Assembly (NCBI RefSeq): GCF_000250985.1
Contig: NW_013524653.1
Location: forward strand, 91,751-155,750
Source of the DNA: Nematocida parisii ERTm1
Taxonomy: Eukaryota; Microsporidia
Direction of reading: 5' to 3'
DNA: 64,000 nucleotides
The position numbers were made by a program, and so were the translations under genes. Under the pieces are notes generated by a model, which was given only the letters and a program-made list of their open reading frames with translations, searched no databases and was not told where the DNA came from. Positions 38,502-48,419 of this stretch are shown piece by piece; position 1 is the first letter of the stretch, and each line of letters opens with the position of its first letter.

Positions 38502-41396
38502 ATGCAAAATGATCAGCAGCATGAGCAACGGAGATCTTTTATATCTGAGCAATTAGTTAGATTTAAGAGATACGTAAGAGGAAGAAAATTACTTAAATAC
38601 GCTCTTTTCGCAATAGGAACAATCGCGTCGGTTGTTATGATTGTTTTATACTATATATACTATATGATGAGGCCATTGGACCGAAAAGGAAGTGATCTTC
38701 CACCATCAAATGAACTAGATGAAATGAGAGAAAATAGTGCACAAAAGTATACACTGCCAGAATCCATACCAGCAGAAATGAACATCAAGGGCTTAAGCAA
38801 TGTAGAGCCGGGCTCTGGTGAATTGGAGTGCAGTAACTTTCACTTGCATGCAAAAAATAATCTTAGCACTATTATAACAGAAATAACAGAGAAAATAATG
38901 ATAGAGGATTTACTAAATGTGTATAAACAGAGTATATACACTCCCTCAAAAACATGCAATGACAATCTTTGTGGGAGATGCTCGGATTGCTCATTTTATG
39001 AGGATGAATCGCTCTATAATAAGCTGCTCAATTCTGTAAAAACATACCCGCAGAGTTTTATGTATGATACGACTGAAAAAATGACAGAATGTATAGATGG
39101 GATCAAGACACTGTACTCGAACTTCGACGAAAAGTACATGCAATTTTTAGCTGAAGAGATTGCAAATGATAGAATTCTATTCATCACACTAAGGATTACA
39201 TCCCCAAACACGTGTGTTTCAAAGAAAGTGCCGTTTGTGTGTAGCATATTTGCAGAAGGGCTTAACTCATGTACTGCTCATAGATTTAGGCTGCAAATTG
39301 TAACCAAATGCGAGAAGCAGGAGTACATAGAGAAGCTTGAGGAGTATTTCAAATACATGGGATACAGTCTGCGCGCATCTCTTAAAGAAGCATGCAGATC
39401 TATATGCGGGCTTAAAAGAGGGGAGAGTGTAGAATTCTTATTCTCCATAGCAGCGCCTTCTCACATCAATATAAGTAATCTTTCTAGCAAAACCCAAAAT
39501 ATGACCACATGTGAATCTCAAATGGTTAACAGAAAGCTGCTTAAGGGGGCTAGAACTTCTATTTACACAATTAACTACTGCAACACAAATAAGCAGGAGT
39601 GTGCTGATGCCATTGGAAAGTATAAGCTGGCCCACTTCTTTTCCTTATTTGGTACTCCAAAGAAGAGAATCCAGAAGGATGAACTTTTAGTCGCATTCTC
39701 TGCCACCCCAAATAGATCAGTTGAAAGGTTCTATGATTCTGCATTAAAATATTTCAGAGAGCTAATTAGATTGCCAGGAAGAGAAAAGAAGAATCCAGAC
39801 CAAGGAAAGTACTATGGAAGTGAAGAGGTATACGGCCTGAGCTTCTTGTCCTCACTATGCAGTTGGAATTATAACAAACGGCCAATTTCTATTAGAATAG
39901 TTGCCAAGAACAATAGCATTGAGTCATTTTCCGCATGTGGAACAACTCTATATGCACCATGCACGGTGAAAGAAGCTCTTATTCTAGCGCCTATTTTTGA
40001 CCAATTTGTTATTCTTTCAAACACTGCAAGCTCTGAGTTTATACAAACTGCTAGAAACTGCTTACAGACCCTTGAGTACAAAAAGCCAGACAGTGCTATT
40101 GTAATAGATATTGAGCAGGAGAATGCACATATTTCTGGATACATTAGAGTATATAACCCAGAAAACCAGTTAGAGTTCACCAGTATATACGAATTTGATA
40201 TGTTGATGGGGCTTAATACTGCACTAGAAAAGGACACTAAAGAGCCTTGGCTGTGCACATTTATGCAGTCCTTTGCCTTTACCACGTGTAGCTCAAAACC
40301 AGAGGAATCTTCTGCACTTGATGAAATTGTAACAGAACGAAAGTTTTTGGGTACCTGTAAGCCAGAGCTGTTAAAAGACCCCATGCATATAAAAGAATGC
40401 TCAAAGGACACACATGATGTGCTGGATGTTCTGTACGAGCATCTTTCAGATAGTAAAGTCGGCGCAGTAAAATGCTTATCTCTTCTTGTTGGAGAATCTC
40501 TATTCTTAAAGCTAGCAATTGAAAAAGAAGAAGCTGGGAAAAAAGAAGTTTACACTACATTCTATAACTATAAAAACAAGAACTTGGTTGATAATATCCG
40601 AAAGGCGCTCAAATCCAATGTGTTTTTCGGAATTTTCAATAAGAAAGACTTGGTTGCTTGGCGTGGAGTATCTGTTGCACACAACAAATATGTGGATACA
40701 ATAGAAAACGCTTCGATAAATGTAGTTGACTATTTATACTACAGGTTATATTTCTTATCCCGGCCAATTTTAAATACTATTAAGAGAGACAATCTAATGG
40801 AAATAGCGCTGAACACAGATTCACACAAGATAGAAGATTCATTCTTTGAGTGGCTATCTGGCTTTGAACGATTCAAGACCCTGTCAATCTCGCATCCAAT
40901 TGTTTTCATGCTCATGGAGTGCACAACCGGCCACTCTCTTAGCTTTAACATTGAAATGCTAGAGAAGAAGATTAAGTCAAAGGCAGAAGAAACCACCTGC
41001 AAGATATCCATCCAATGCGGAGCCTTTAAAGAAACACTTGACCTAGACTACATAGAGCTAGGAAAGGAAAGCTCCACCGCATCAGTTAATGAAAAGTCAC
41101 TTCGACTAATACTCGCACAAATACTGAACCTCCCTTCTATTAAGGAGGACTCTACTGCATTTTTAAACATACTGGTTGAAACTTTCCCGCACTACCCTAT
41201 TGCACGTGTCCTTGTAAAAGAATATGGTGCATACACCTCAGATGCATATCTTGGTGTGAAGAAGTTTAAAATCAATATTCAAGAGCTGAAAGAAAATGCA
41301 AAGATCTTTGCTAAAGAAACCGGCGATGTGTTCTCGGTGCAAACAGTGCCCAAAATTATTAATGGAAACATTGGAATCCTTCTTGCTATTGCATAA
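38502..41396 (+). CDS. Large signal-anchored protein, orphan
   Basis: 964 aa. A 28-residue basic N-terminus is followed by one membrane helix (LLKYALFAIGTIASVVMIVLYYIYYMM, about 30-56), so it is probably a type II membrane protein with a large lumenal or external domain. A small Cys cluster (CNDNLCGRCSDC) lies near residue 150, and more than twenty further cysteines are spread along the protein, consistent with disulphides outside the cytosol. No LSEG or HNDW block is seen, so I do not place it in that family. It shares a 43-bp promoter gap with GDI. Function unknown. Confidence 0.85.
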   Translation: MQNDQQHEQRRSFISEQLVRFKRYVRGRKLLKYALFAIGTIASVVMIVLYYIYYMMRPLDRKGSDLPPSNELDEMRENSAQKYTLPESIPAEMNIKGLSNVEPGSGELECSNFHLHAKNNLSTIITEITEKIMIEDLLNVYKQSIYTPSKTCNDNLCGRCSDCSFYEDESLYNKLLNSVKTYPQSFMYDTTEKMTECIDGIKTLYSNFDEKYMQFLAEEIANDRILFITLRITSPNTCVSKKVPFVCSIFAEGLNSCTAHRFRLQIVTKCEKQEYIEKLEEYFKYMGYSLRASLKEACRSICGLKRGESVEFLFSIAAPSHINISNLSSKTQNMTTCESQMVNRKLLKGARTSIYTINYCNTNKQECADAIGKYKLAHFFSLFGTPKKRIQKDELLVAFSATPNRSVERFYDSALKYFRELIRLPGREKKNPDQGKYYGSEEVYGLSFLSSLCSWNYNKRPISIRIVAKNNSIESFSACGTTLYAPCTVKEALILAPIFDQFVILSNTASSEFIQTARNCLQTLEYKKPDSAIVIDIEQENAHISGYIRVYNPENQLEFTSIYEFDMLMGLNTALEKDTKEPWLCTFMQSFAFTTCSSKPEESSALDEIVTERKFLGTCKPELLKDPMHIKECSKDTHDVLDVLYEHLSDSKVGAVKCLSLLVGESLFLKLAIEKEEAGKKEVYTTFYNYKNKNLVDNIRKALKSNVFFGIFNKKDLVAWRGVSVAHNKYVDTIENASINVVDYLYYRLYFLSRPILNTIKRDNLMEIALNTDSHKIEDSFFEWLSGFERFKTLSISHPIVFMLMECTTGHSLSFNIEMLEKKIKSKAEETTCKISIQCGAFKETLDLDYIELGKESSTASVNEKSLRLILAQILNLPSIKEDSTAFLNILVETFPHYPIARVLVKEYGAYTSDAYLGVKKFKINIQELKENAKIFAKETGDVFSVQTVPKIINGNIGILLAIA

Positions 41397-41885
41397 AACC
41401 ATCGTGTGCTATTACTAATGTAATAAATGTACTTGGTTATATTCTTGCCTCTTTTATTTGAATCCTATTATTCTATATTTATTTCTTTATTTTTATTAAC
41501 TGAAGAAAAACCCTTCACTATACTATGCATATTAGAAAAACATACACTTTTATTTTTATGTATAGAACACAAATAAGCAGAAAAGGCAATTATAAGAGGC
41601 AATTTCCCTCTAGAATATATTAAAAATATATATGTTATAATTTATGTACATTTTAACTGCTCTATGAATGGATCTATTATACGCCTGTTTTATAATGCTA
41701 TATGGTGTATCTTCATATTGTTTATGCATTTTAATAGCTGAAAATAGTCTTAAAGTGTAAAGATAAATCTTAAAAACCAGTAACAAATGAAGTCAAATGT
41801 ATTAAGTGTGATTTGTTTATAAATATTCTATATTCAAATCTTATATCAGATAAAGTGTTTAAATAGAAGAATTCTCTATAAAATA
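41397..41885. other. AT-rich intergenic region, about 490 bp
   Basis: Upstream of a same-strand gene. I see no ORF, RNA, repeat copy or TTCGGGTT motif. Confidence 0.5.
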
Positions 41886-44753
41886 ATGAGATTTTTTTTC
41901 ACAGAAAAGAAAGCATATATAATAATAGGAAGTGTTTTGTTTATAGCACTTGGGCTGGCTTCAGCTACTATTTATTTTAAATCCCAGAAAAACAAAAAGG
42001 TAACTGAACCAGATAATAAGGATATAGCAAGAAAAGATGAATTAGAAAAAATACAAAATAAACAGGAAGATGCTGATAGTAGAGAAATAAAAAGCCAAAT
42101 GGCTTTTAAAGAAAATTTACCAGAACAGGTGCATGCAAAAAAAGAAAGAAACACGAACACAAATGACATAGTTAGTGCTTCTATATCTGACTTACCAACC
42201 CCAAGCCAGAAAACTTCTGCATTGAATGGAGTAAAAAGTAAAAGAGCGCCTTATAACCCGAATAAGAGATTTAAAAGTCAACTTAAAATTGAAGTAACTA
42301 AGGATAACAATTTTATTGTCATAGATGATAAAAAAGTGGACAAAGCCACTAAAGAGACAAGAAACCGGTTAGAAAAAGAAAACATGTCTATAAAAGAAAG
42401 TAGTTTAGTAGATTTTAACGAGAAACCAGATTCCATTGATACCAAAAATGCTTCTCTACGGCCGAATAACCTCCAAGATTGTGCAAAGGCCGATGATGAT
42501 GCATATATGTGCAATGAAGTATCTAAAATTAAATTTAATCCATTAATATACATGAAAGATGTAATAAACTCAATTCGCAACCCAGAAGAAATCATAGCGG
42601 AATCCTTTAACAAGTGCGTAGAATACACCATTTATGAATTTGTTTTTCTTCTTGGGGGGTCTATACAAGAAAGAAAAGTATTAATTTCCGAAATAGAGCG
42701 CGAGTGTACTACAAATAAAGTCAGTAAATACCAGTACATATTTGACCATCCAAAAAGTCAAATAACCAAAACAGATATAGTACAGCTAAAAATGTTTATA
42801 GATGTTCATGGGCCCAAAACATACAATGATGAGGAAGAAGCACTGGGCATACCAGAAGATTCCAACAACTTAAATCTTACAATGGGTGATGTTCTAGTGA
42901 GATTAAAGAATTATTATCATCAGGATAAGTTATTTTTGGATAACCAATTTATGGATATTTTTAATATAAGTAGCAATATAAAGAAAGTATTGGAATGCCT
43001 TCTAACCATTCCAGAAATAATACATGATTTATCCTATGTAATGTCTTTCAGTGTAATTAAGGCATCTATTACTCGTATAATGGATACGAAAGATGATAAA
43101 CATTATCAGGTAAACAACTGGTTCTCAGCCAACAAAAACAATGTTTCTGGGTTTCTAATGCTATACTATATACTGACAACACTTAAGGAGATTGCAGAAA
43201 TACACAAGCTATATTCCAGTGATTTTCAAGAACTAAAAAACAACAAAAATTATTTAACCCAAATTAAAGAAATTGGACTACGGCTTGAACATATTATGAG
43301 CGAAAGGGAAGCGTTTTATTCCAAGTATGCTGGTGAGTGTGATAGATATTATCTAATGGGTATAGATTTATACAATGCAATGTGCATAATTTATGAATCT
43401 ACTCCATTCTTTGTATATAGCAAAGGAAAAGAAGAAAGTATAATTATTCACAATGACGAAACAAAGAAAGAAATTCCATATAATAATGACTCAGTGAGTA
43501 CTATGGAACAAAATTCAGATAATCCAAACCAGGGCGAAATAATAGAAGTATGGGGGAAAAAGATTATAGAAGAGGAAAGACTTCTTTTATGGGATCATGA
43601 CATAAAGAGTCCAGTGTTTGATAAGGATATAAAATGCTTAGTAAGCCAGTCAGAGATGCCATTTTTAATAGACAGCCCAGAAACCCCAAGTAATTTCGAG
43701 TTCTATTTTATAAATAACTCTGAGCAGAAAAGATATACTCACTACTTGCCGCGTAAATACGAAGACCAGCTAACTGCTACGGACATATTGAAATATGCTG
43801 TAGAAATGCACGGACTAGAGGAAAAATACACACATATAATTTTATATCATAAAAAAACTCGAAAATGGTCTAATGAAAGTGACAAACATAATTTTTCGTT
43901 TAAAAAGTTACTTGATAATGGTTTAGTTCCTTTTATATACTACATTCCACTATTTTCTGAAAATTTAAATAAGGAAAACCCAAATGAGAATGAGATGCTT
44001 TTTCTGGTCGAATTCACAACAGAAAAGCCTATAGTAGATGGCAGTATATTAAGAGCCCCCCTTTTTTTGAATGAATTGCTTTTTAAGAGTATACGTAATT
44101 TCAAGATTAGTACTGTCTCTCAGCTGTGTGCCAGTGGGGATTCAATCAATCCCCAAATAGTTAAATACAAGGAGATAGAGCCGATAAAACAATTAAATTA
44201 TTTTGCCCCGCAGTATCCTTATATAATTGAAGTAATAGAAGATTTTTCTATTTATTCCGATATGTATGTGGACTTAGAGAATTCAACTATTACGTCAATT
44301 GATTCTCTAATCTCTTCATCTGCACATGCTAAGTTCTTCTTTGATTTCAGGAAAGAGTATTTAAATAATTACATTGCTCGAATTCCTTCAATTTGGGGAT
44401 ATTCAAATGTATATAGCACGAAAGAAGGAAACAAACTAAAATATGACTCCTTGAAAAAATCGCCAAATCTAGGCGTGCAGATTATTGTTACACAGGATGC
44501 AAATTCAGATCCAGAAACAGAAAGCGACAATAAAAGTATATATTTTTATGGGCGCAGTCCATCTGGGAAAAAAACACTTTATGCATATTATAAGCAAAAT
44601 AAGAAAATGCACATGGCGCCTTTTGAAAGCTTAAAGCAAGAAAAAATGAAAAACGCAGATATTTTGCACATGCGGTTGGAACCCAAAAGGCATAAATTTA
44701 TATCAAATTCCAAACTATGTTGTGATTTATTGATAAATCTTATGAGTAATTAG
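41886..44753 (+). CDS. Large signal-anchored protein, orphan
   Basis: 955 aa, family not recognised. The N-terminus MRFFFTEKKAYIIIGSVLFIA continues to about residue 29, forming an uncleaved anchor or signal peptide. A long Lys/Glu/Asp/Asn-rich, probably disordered, stretch follows (about 35-195). The rest is a helical, then mixed alpha/beta domain with sparse cysteines. AACCCGAA occurs inside the gene (42255-42262). Layout and size resemble the neighbouring anchored protein at 38502, but no aligned block convinces me they are homologous. Likely host-interface or endomembrane protein. Confidence 0.82.
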   Translation: MRFFFTEKKAYIIIGSVLFIALGLASATIYFKSQKNKKVTEPDNKDIARKDELEKIQNKQEDADSREIKSQMAFKENLPEQVHAKKERNTNTNDIVSASISDLPTPSQKTSALNGVKSKRAPYNPNKRFKSQLKIEVTKDNNFIVIDDKKVDKATKETRNRLEKENMSIKESSLVDFNEKPDSIDTKNASLRPNNLQDCAKADDDAYMCNEVSKIKFNPLIYMKDVINSIRNPEEIIAESFNKCVEYTIYEFVFLLGGSIQERKVLISEIERECTTNKVSKYQYIFDHPKSQITKTDIVQLKMFIDVHGPKTYNDEEEALGIPEDSNNLNLTMGDVLVRLKNYYHQDKLFLDNQFMDIFNISSNIKKVLECLLTIPEIIHDLSYVMSFSVIKASITRIMDTKDDKHYQVNNWFSANKNNVSGFLMLYYILTTLKEIAEIHKLYSSDFQELKNNKNYLTQIKEIGLRLEHIMSEREAFYSKYAGECDRYYLMGIDLYNAMCIIYESTPFFVYSKGKEESIIIHNDETKKEIPYNNDSVSTMEQNSDNPNQGEIIEVWGKKIIEEERLLLWDHDIKSPVFDKDIKCLVSQSEMPFLIDSPETPSNFEFYFINNSEQKRYTHYLPRKYEDQLTATDILKYAVEMHGLEEKYTHIILYHKKTRKWSNESDKHNFSFKKLLDNGLVPFIYYIPLFSENLNKENPNENEMLFLVEFTTEKPIVDGSILRAPLFLNELLFKSIRNFKISTVSQLCASGDSINPQIVKYKEIEPIKQLNYFAPQYPYIIEVIEDFSIYSDMYVDLENSTITSIDSLISSSAHAKFFFDFRKEYLNNYIARIPSIWGYSNVYSTKEGNKLKYDSLKKSPNLGVQIIVTQDANSDPETESDNKSIYFYGRSPSGKKTLYAYYKQNKKMHMAPFESLKQEKMKNADILHMRLEPKRHKFISNSKLCCDLLINLMSN

Positions 44754-45127
44754 GTATGCCAATAAATCATCGTAATTTTATTTTTATTTCCTATCGTCAC
44801 AGAGTTATTTCTATACAAATATTTATCTTAATTAAATATATTTTAATCTCTTCGGCTATTCATTAGAAAAGTTTTCAGCCAGGTATAGAAAATCAATAGT
44901 TCTTCTTTTTTAGTTTAAAACACAATAGTTCATCTGGCACGTGATAATTTCTTCTTTCTAAAATCATAAGAAGAAGTATAAATTGTCTACTAATTGCTAT
45001 AACAAAAGATATTATATTTTCTCATTGTAAGCAATGCCTGTTTATTGTATATAGAAACTCTACGAGAATCTGTTTAATCATAAATTTTGTGAACTTTAAT
45101 CATGATTTATTCATATTGAAATCAATC
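44754..45127. other. AT-rich region between convergent genes
   Basis: About 370 bp with nothing recognisable apart from AT-rich sequence. Confidence 0.5.
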
Positions 45128-46141
45128 TTACCCATGGTATGTAATTATTATCATGGTTCCTAGTAAGATAGGAAGTAATTTGAAAACACTGAATGTTCCT
45201 AGATATACTATTGAAACCAGAACAGACACTGTCGCTAAAAATAGGCACAGCGCAGTGTATGCAAGATTTAACAAGTATATTTTTTGCATTGTGCCAATTC
45301 TCTGCAATATACGCGCATTTTGGCTTGCCTTTTGAAATCTCTGGAATTCATAATATAGATACATTGCGTATAACACAAAGAGCAGAATGCAACCGCTCAT
45401 AGCATGCATAAACATTCTTGGATTCATCAAGAATTTTCCTAGTACTATTAAGATAATATAAGTTCCAGCGTATATAGCCGCACCCGCAAATAACAGGCTA
45501 ATTATACACATGGCTGCATTTTCATATACTATGCCGCTAGTAATATATGCCTTTTGTATTATTTGAACAGATATAACTATAGGATATATGAAAAAATAAC
45601 CCATTTTTAAAAAAACCAGAAGTATAAAATTAAGTATACAGATAGCACCAGATGCGTTATTAGAAATTATATGAATTTCCACTGCTTTAAGATATCTAAC
45701 AAAAAATGAAGTGTATAGAAAACTAACAGACGCAAAGACTGAAATCGCTAGTGGTATATAAATAAGCTTGATCATTGCGACAGCATAAGCAAGATTTTTA
45801 TCAAGCATAGTTGAATTTTCATTTGAAATACTATGTGAAATCTGATTTGTTTCGTCTACTTGGTTTTCATAGTGCGTTGATTGTGTTTCATTATTCACAA
45901 TGCCTGTATGTGCTTCTTCTACTGGATATTCTTCAGCATGGGCGCTCTCTACTTCATTTGGCTCGCTATTTTCTGCAGCATTTTCCAGCCAAATGTTTTT
46001 CTCCAGCTGCTCTGCATATGGGTGAGTATCTAATAAAGCATCAATTGCCTTGAAAAGATCTATGATTCTATCATGAAACACTTGAGAGACAAGTGTTTGA
46101 TGCGTATTTGATTTTTGCAACAGTTTGTTTAATAACATCAT
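45128..46141 (-). CDS. Multi-pass membrane protein, orphan
   Basis: 337 aa from the ATG at 46141. A soluble N-terminal part of about 125 residues contains an acidic Glu/His/Asn-rich stretch. About seven or eight hydrophobic helices follow, packed to the C-terminus (for example LIYIPLAISVFASVSFLY, ICILNFILLVFLKMGYFFIYPI, CIISLLFAGAAIYAGTYIIL). No transporter signature is recognised. The frame stays open to 46279, but those extra codons run into the solo LTR at 46202 and are not counted as host protein. The LTR begins 60 bp upstream of the ATG, so it now lies in the promoter. Confidence 0.75.
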   Translation of the reverse strand: MMLLNKLLQKSNTHQTLVSQVFHDRIIDLFKAIDALLDTHPYAEQLEKNIWLENAAENSEPNEVESAHAEEYPVEEAHTGIVNNETQSTHYENQVDETNQISHSISNENSTMLDKNLAYAVAMIKLIYIPLAISVFASVSFLYTSFFVRYLKAVEIHIISNNASGAICILNFILLVFLKMGYFFIYPIVISVQIIQKAYITSGIVYENAAMCIISLLFAGAAIYAGTYIILIVLGKFLMNPRMFMHAMSGCILLFVLYAMYLYYEFQRFQKASQNARILQRIGTMQKIYLLNLAYTALCLFLATVSVLVSIVYLGTFSVFKLLPILLGTMIIITYHG

Positions 46142-46785
46142 ATAAAGTTGCAAAAATATTCTATATATATAGGGGCAGCAACCGCCAATGAAAAATATAT
46201 TTGTGGTGACACCACCACTCGGACGGGAGCCCTTGAGAGCGATCCGTCTGCGCGCCAGCTCGCGCGGTGATCCCGCCAAAGCAAAGGCCGGGATCTCTGA
46301 AGCAGTATATCAACTTCCGACTATTTAACCGGAGCTCTTTCCCTAATTTAGGGGGAGACTCAGGGAAGCATCGAAGGCTTAACTTCAGCGCCAGGCCTAA
46401 CACAACTGCGCCCGAGACTCCGTGTCCGCGCAGGCTTGGGCCGCTTCCTAAAGACAATAAAGAGCGCTCCCCTTTCACTTTCTTCTCTCTCTTGGCTACA
46501 TAGCAGGGTGGCGGTGGCGCTACTACTCATGAGTACGTCAATATTCTACTATACAACAGAGCCGTAACTGCTTTTTCCATTAGAGATAAGAAGATATGAA
46601 GACTTAGCAAAAGAAAAACAGTTTATGCAAACTAACTACTATATTAAGAAACCCAAATTCAATTTAAGTTTGCCCCAAACACATAATTTCTAGAAACAAA
46701 GAAAACAGATAAATGCAATAGAAAGTCAGTTTCTGCTACAATACTTTTGGATAAATGGGAAAGGAATATGATTTATTTGTTATTT
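46142..46785. other. Intergenic region carrying a solo LTR
   Basis: Between the starts of a membrane protein gene and the 3' end of SRP54. It contains the LTR at 46202-46540. The remaining 245 bp are AT-rich with no ORF or motif seen. Confidence 0.6.
46202..46540 (+). mobile_element. Solo LTR (Ty3/gypsy-like LTR retrotransposon), copy 2
   Basis: 339 bp, GC-rich, beginning TGTGGTGACACC and ending GTACGTCA. A perfect 5-bp target duplication ATATT (46197-46201 and 46541-46545) flanks it. It shares with the copy at 22276 the opening, the GATCCCG/CGGGATC hairpin, a TATA-like box, CAGCGCCA, GACTCCG.GTCCGCGCA and ACAATAAAGAGC. It is otherwise clearly diverged, suggesting separate subfamilies or insertion times. 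Solo, + orientation, moderate age. No internal element sequence is present. Confidence 0.85.
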
Positions 46786-48219
46786 CTAGAAAAACTTGTC
46801 AAACTGGTCAAACATTGAAGAAAATCCTGGTGGCATCATCTTTTTCAGTTGGTTAATCTGTGACCGTGCTGCATCTGGCGTTATATTCTTGTCCATTGCG
46901 CCATTCTGCCCGCCCAGCAGGCCTGCAAACATTGGGTTTGAAGATATCTTTTGGAACATCTGGGCCATCATTCTATAAGTGTTTATTGCATCCCTCACCT
47001 GTGTTGGTGTTGCACCGCACCCCTTTGCCACTCTAATGAGTCTGGGCAAAGATCTAATAAAAACCTCGCCATTGGTTTTAAGCTCTTTCTTTGTCATTGC
47101 AGTAAAGATAACTCCCATTTTTTTAAACTCCTTTTCATTGAACATTGAGCTGTTCATTCCTGGGATCAGAGAAAGAAGCTGCCCAATTGGGCCGAGCTCA
47201 AGTATTTTCTTGTACTGGTCGTAAAAGTCTCCAATACTGAACTCTCCAGCTTTGATCTTCCCAATAAGCTCCTCCTGCTTCTCTGGAGAAATATTAAGCC
47301 CTTCAATCTTCTCTGCAAAGCTAGAAATGTCTCCTAGCCCCATGAGCCGGCCAACAAACCCCTTTGGGTTGAAAGATTCAATCTGAGTCATGCCCTCTCC
47401 AGTACCTATAAATGCCACAGGAGTCTTTGTTTCTGCAACACTGCACAGCGCTCCTCCGATGTTCTTGGTTCCGTCTGTTTTTGTAATAATCACAGACCCC
47501 AGCTTGACTCGGGACATAAAACTTCTTGCGTGAGTCTCTGCAGTCTGCCCAATTGAAGCATCCACTACAAATATCGTTGCTGTTGGGTTAATTGCCTCAA
47601 CAATCTCTTCCATCTCCTTAAACAGCTCGCCTTCTTGGGTATGCCTTCCACTTGTGTCTACTAGAACCAAGTTACATCCGCTCTCCTTCAGCGCGCTTGC
47701 TCCTGTTTTAGCTACAACAGCAGGATCTACCGAGCTGTCCGATATAAACACCTCGATGTTCATGCCCTGCACATTCTGCTTGACCTGCTCGTATGCGCCG
47801 GCTCTAAACGTATCTGCGCAGACTATGCCCACCTTGAACCCCCTTTGCTTATAATACTTTGCGTATTTACAGCACGTTGTTGTCTTACCACTGCCTTGCA
47901 GCCCCACAAAAAGAACTGTTGAGACCTCTTTCTTTTTGGGCTTGAATGGCTCTTTTCCAGAGTCCATTATAGCACAGAGTTCTTCAAATACTATTCTTTG
48001 AAGCGCCTTTTCTTTTGCTGACTTTGTCGGAATCTCATGTGGCTTGAACCGTTCTAGAATTCTCTTTCTTACATTTAGAACAACTCGCGTATTCACATTA
48101 GACCCAAGTAATGACGTTGTAATTTTTTTTATTGCATCGTTCAATTCTTTCTCTCCTTCCTTGGACCCAAAAAATCCATGCAGTGCATTGCTTATCCCAG
48201 CGCCTAAGTCCGACAGCAT
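46786..48219 (-). CDS. SRP54: Signal recognition particle GTPase SRP54
   Basis: 477 aa. Binds signal sequences and SRP RNA and docks ribosomes at the ER through the SRP receptor. It has an N-domain helical bundle, then a G-domain with P-loop VGLQGSGKTT (105-114), DTFRAGAYEQ, VDTSGRH, TKTDG and GTGEGM. A Met-rich M-domain follows, with MIPGM-type spacing (SLIPGMNSSMF), RVAKGCGATPTQV and a Met/Gln/Phe-rich end. Complete and close to standard length. Its abundance of signal-bearing clients in this window (LSEG family and coiled-coil protein) fits a working secretory route. Divergent from IleRS with a 200-bp gap. Confidence 0.97.
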   Translation of the reverse strand: MLSDLGAGISNALHGFFGSKEGEKELNDAIKKITTSLLGSNVNTRVVLNVRKRILERFKPHEIPTKSAKEKALQRIVFEELCAIMDSGKEPFKPKKKEVSTVLFVGLQGSGKTTTCCKYAKYYKQRGFKVGIVCADTFRAGAYEQVKQNVQGMNIEVFISDSSVDPAVVAKTGASALKESGCNLVLVDTSGRHTQEGELFKEMEEIVEAINPTATIFVVDASIGQTAETHARSFMSRVKLGSVIITKTDGTKNIGGALCSVAETKTPVAFIGTGEGMTQIESFNPKGFVGRLMGLGDISSFAEKIEGLNISPEKQEELIGKIKAGEFSIGDFYDQYKKILELGPIGQLLSLIPGMNSSMFNEKEFKKMGVIFTAMTKKELKTNGEVFIRSLPRLIRVAKGCGATPTQVRDAINTYRMMAQMFQKISSNPMFAGLLGGQNGAMDKNITPDAARSQINQLKKMMPPGFSSMFDQFDKFF

Positions 48220-48330
48220 TTCCTTTTAACAAAAATTATTTATTTTTATGCTAAGAATTACTTTGTTTATTGGCTGGTGTAAATATGCAAATTATTTCTG
48301 AAAAATAAATAAATAAAATGACAGAAAATA

Positions 48331-48357
48331 CTAGAATATTTCCCTTCCAGAATATTT
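48331..48357 (+). promoter_or_regulatory. Heat-shock-element-like sequence between SRP54 and IleRS
   Basis: TTC-ca-GAA-ta-TTT at 48345-48357 follows TAGAATATTTCC at 48332. It resembles an HSF site, with the last unit imperfect. It lies about 65-90 bp before the IleRS ATG and about 115 bp before the SRP54 ATG. Weaker than the site upstream of Hsp104. Confidence 0.35.
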
Positions 48358-48419
48358 GTGTTATTAAATTGGCCATTCGTATAGAACAAACTAATATCTA
48401 AATTATTTTTTTATAGGGC

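Noticed and set aside
38502-44753. Grouping the two large anchored proteins with the LSEG/HNDW family
   Set aside because: They share size and an N-terminal anchor, but neither LSEG nor HNDW blocks could be found in them.
46142-46279. N-terminal extension of the membrane protein gene
   Set aside because: The codons derive largely from the solo LTR; the ATG at 46141 is the likely start.
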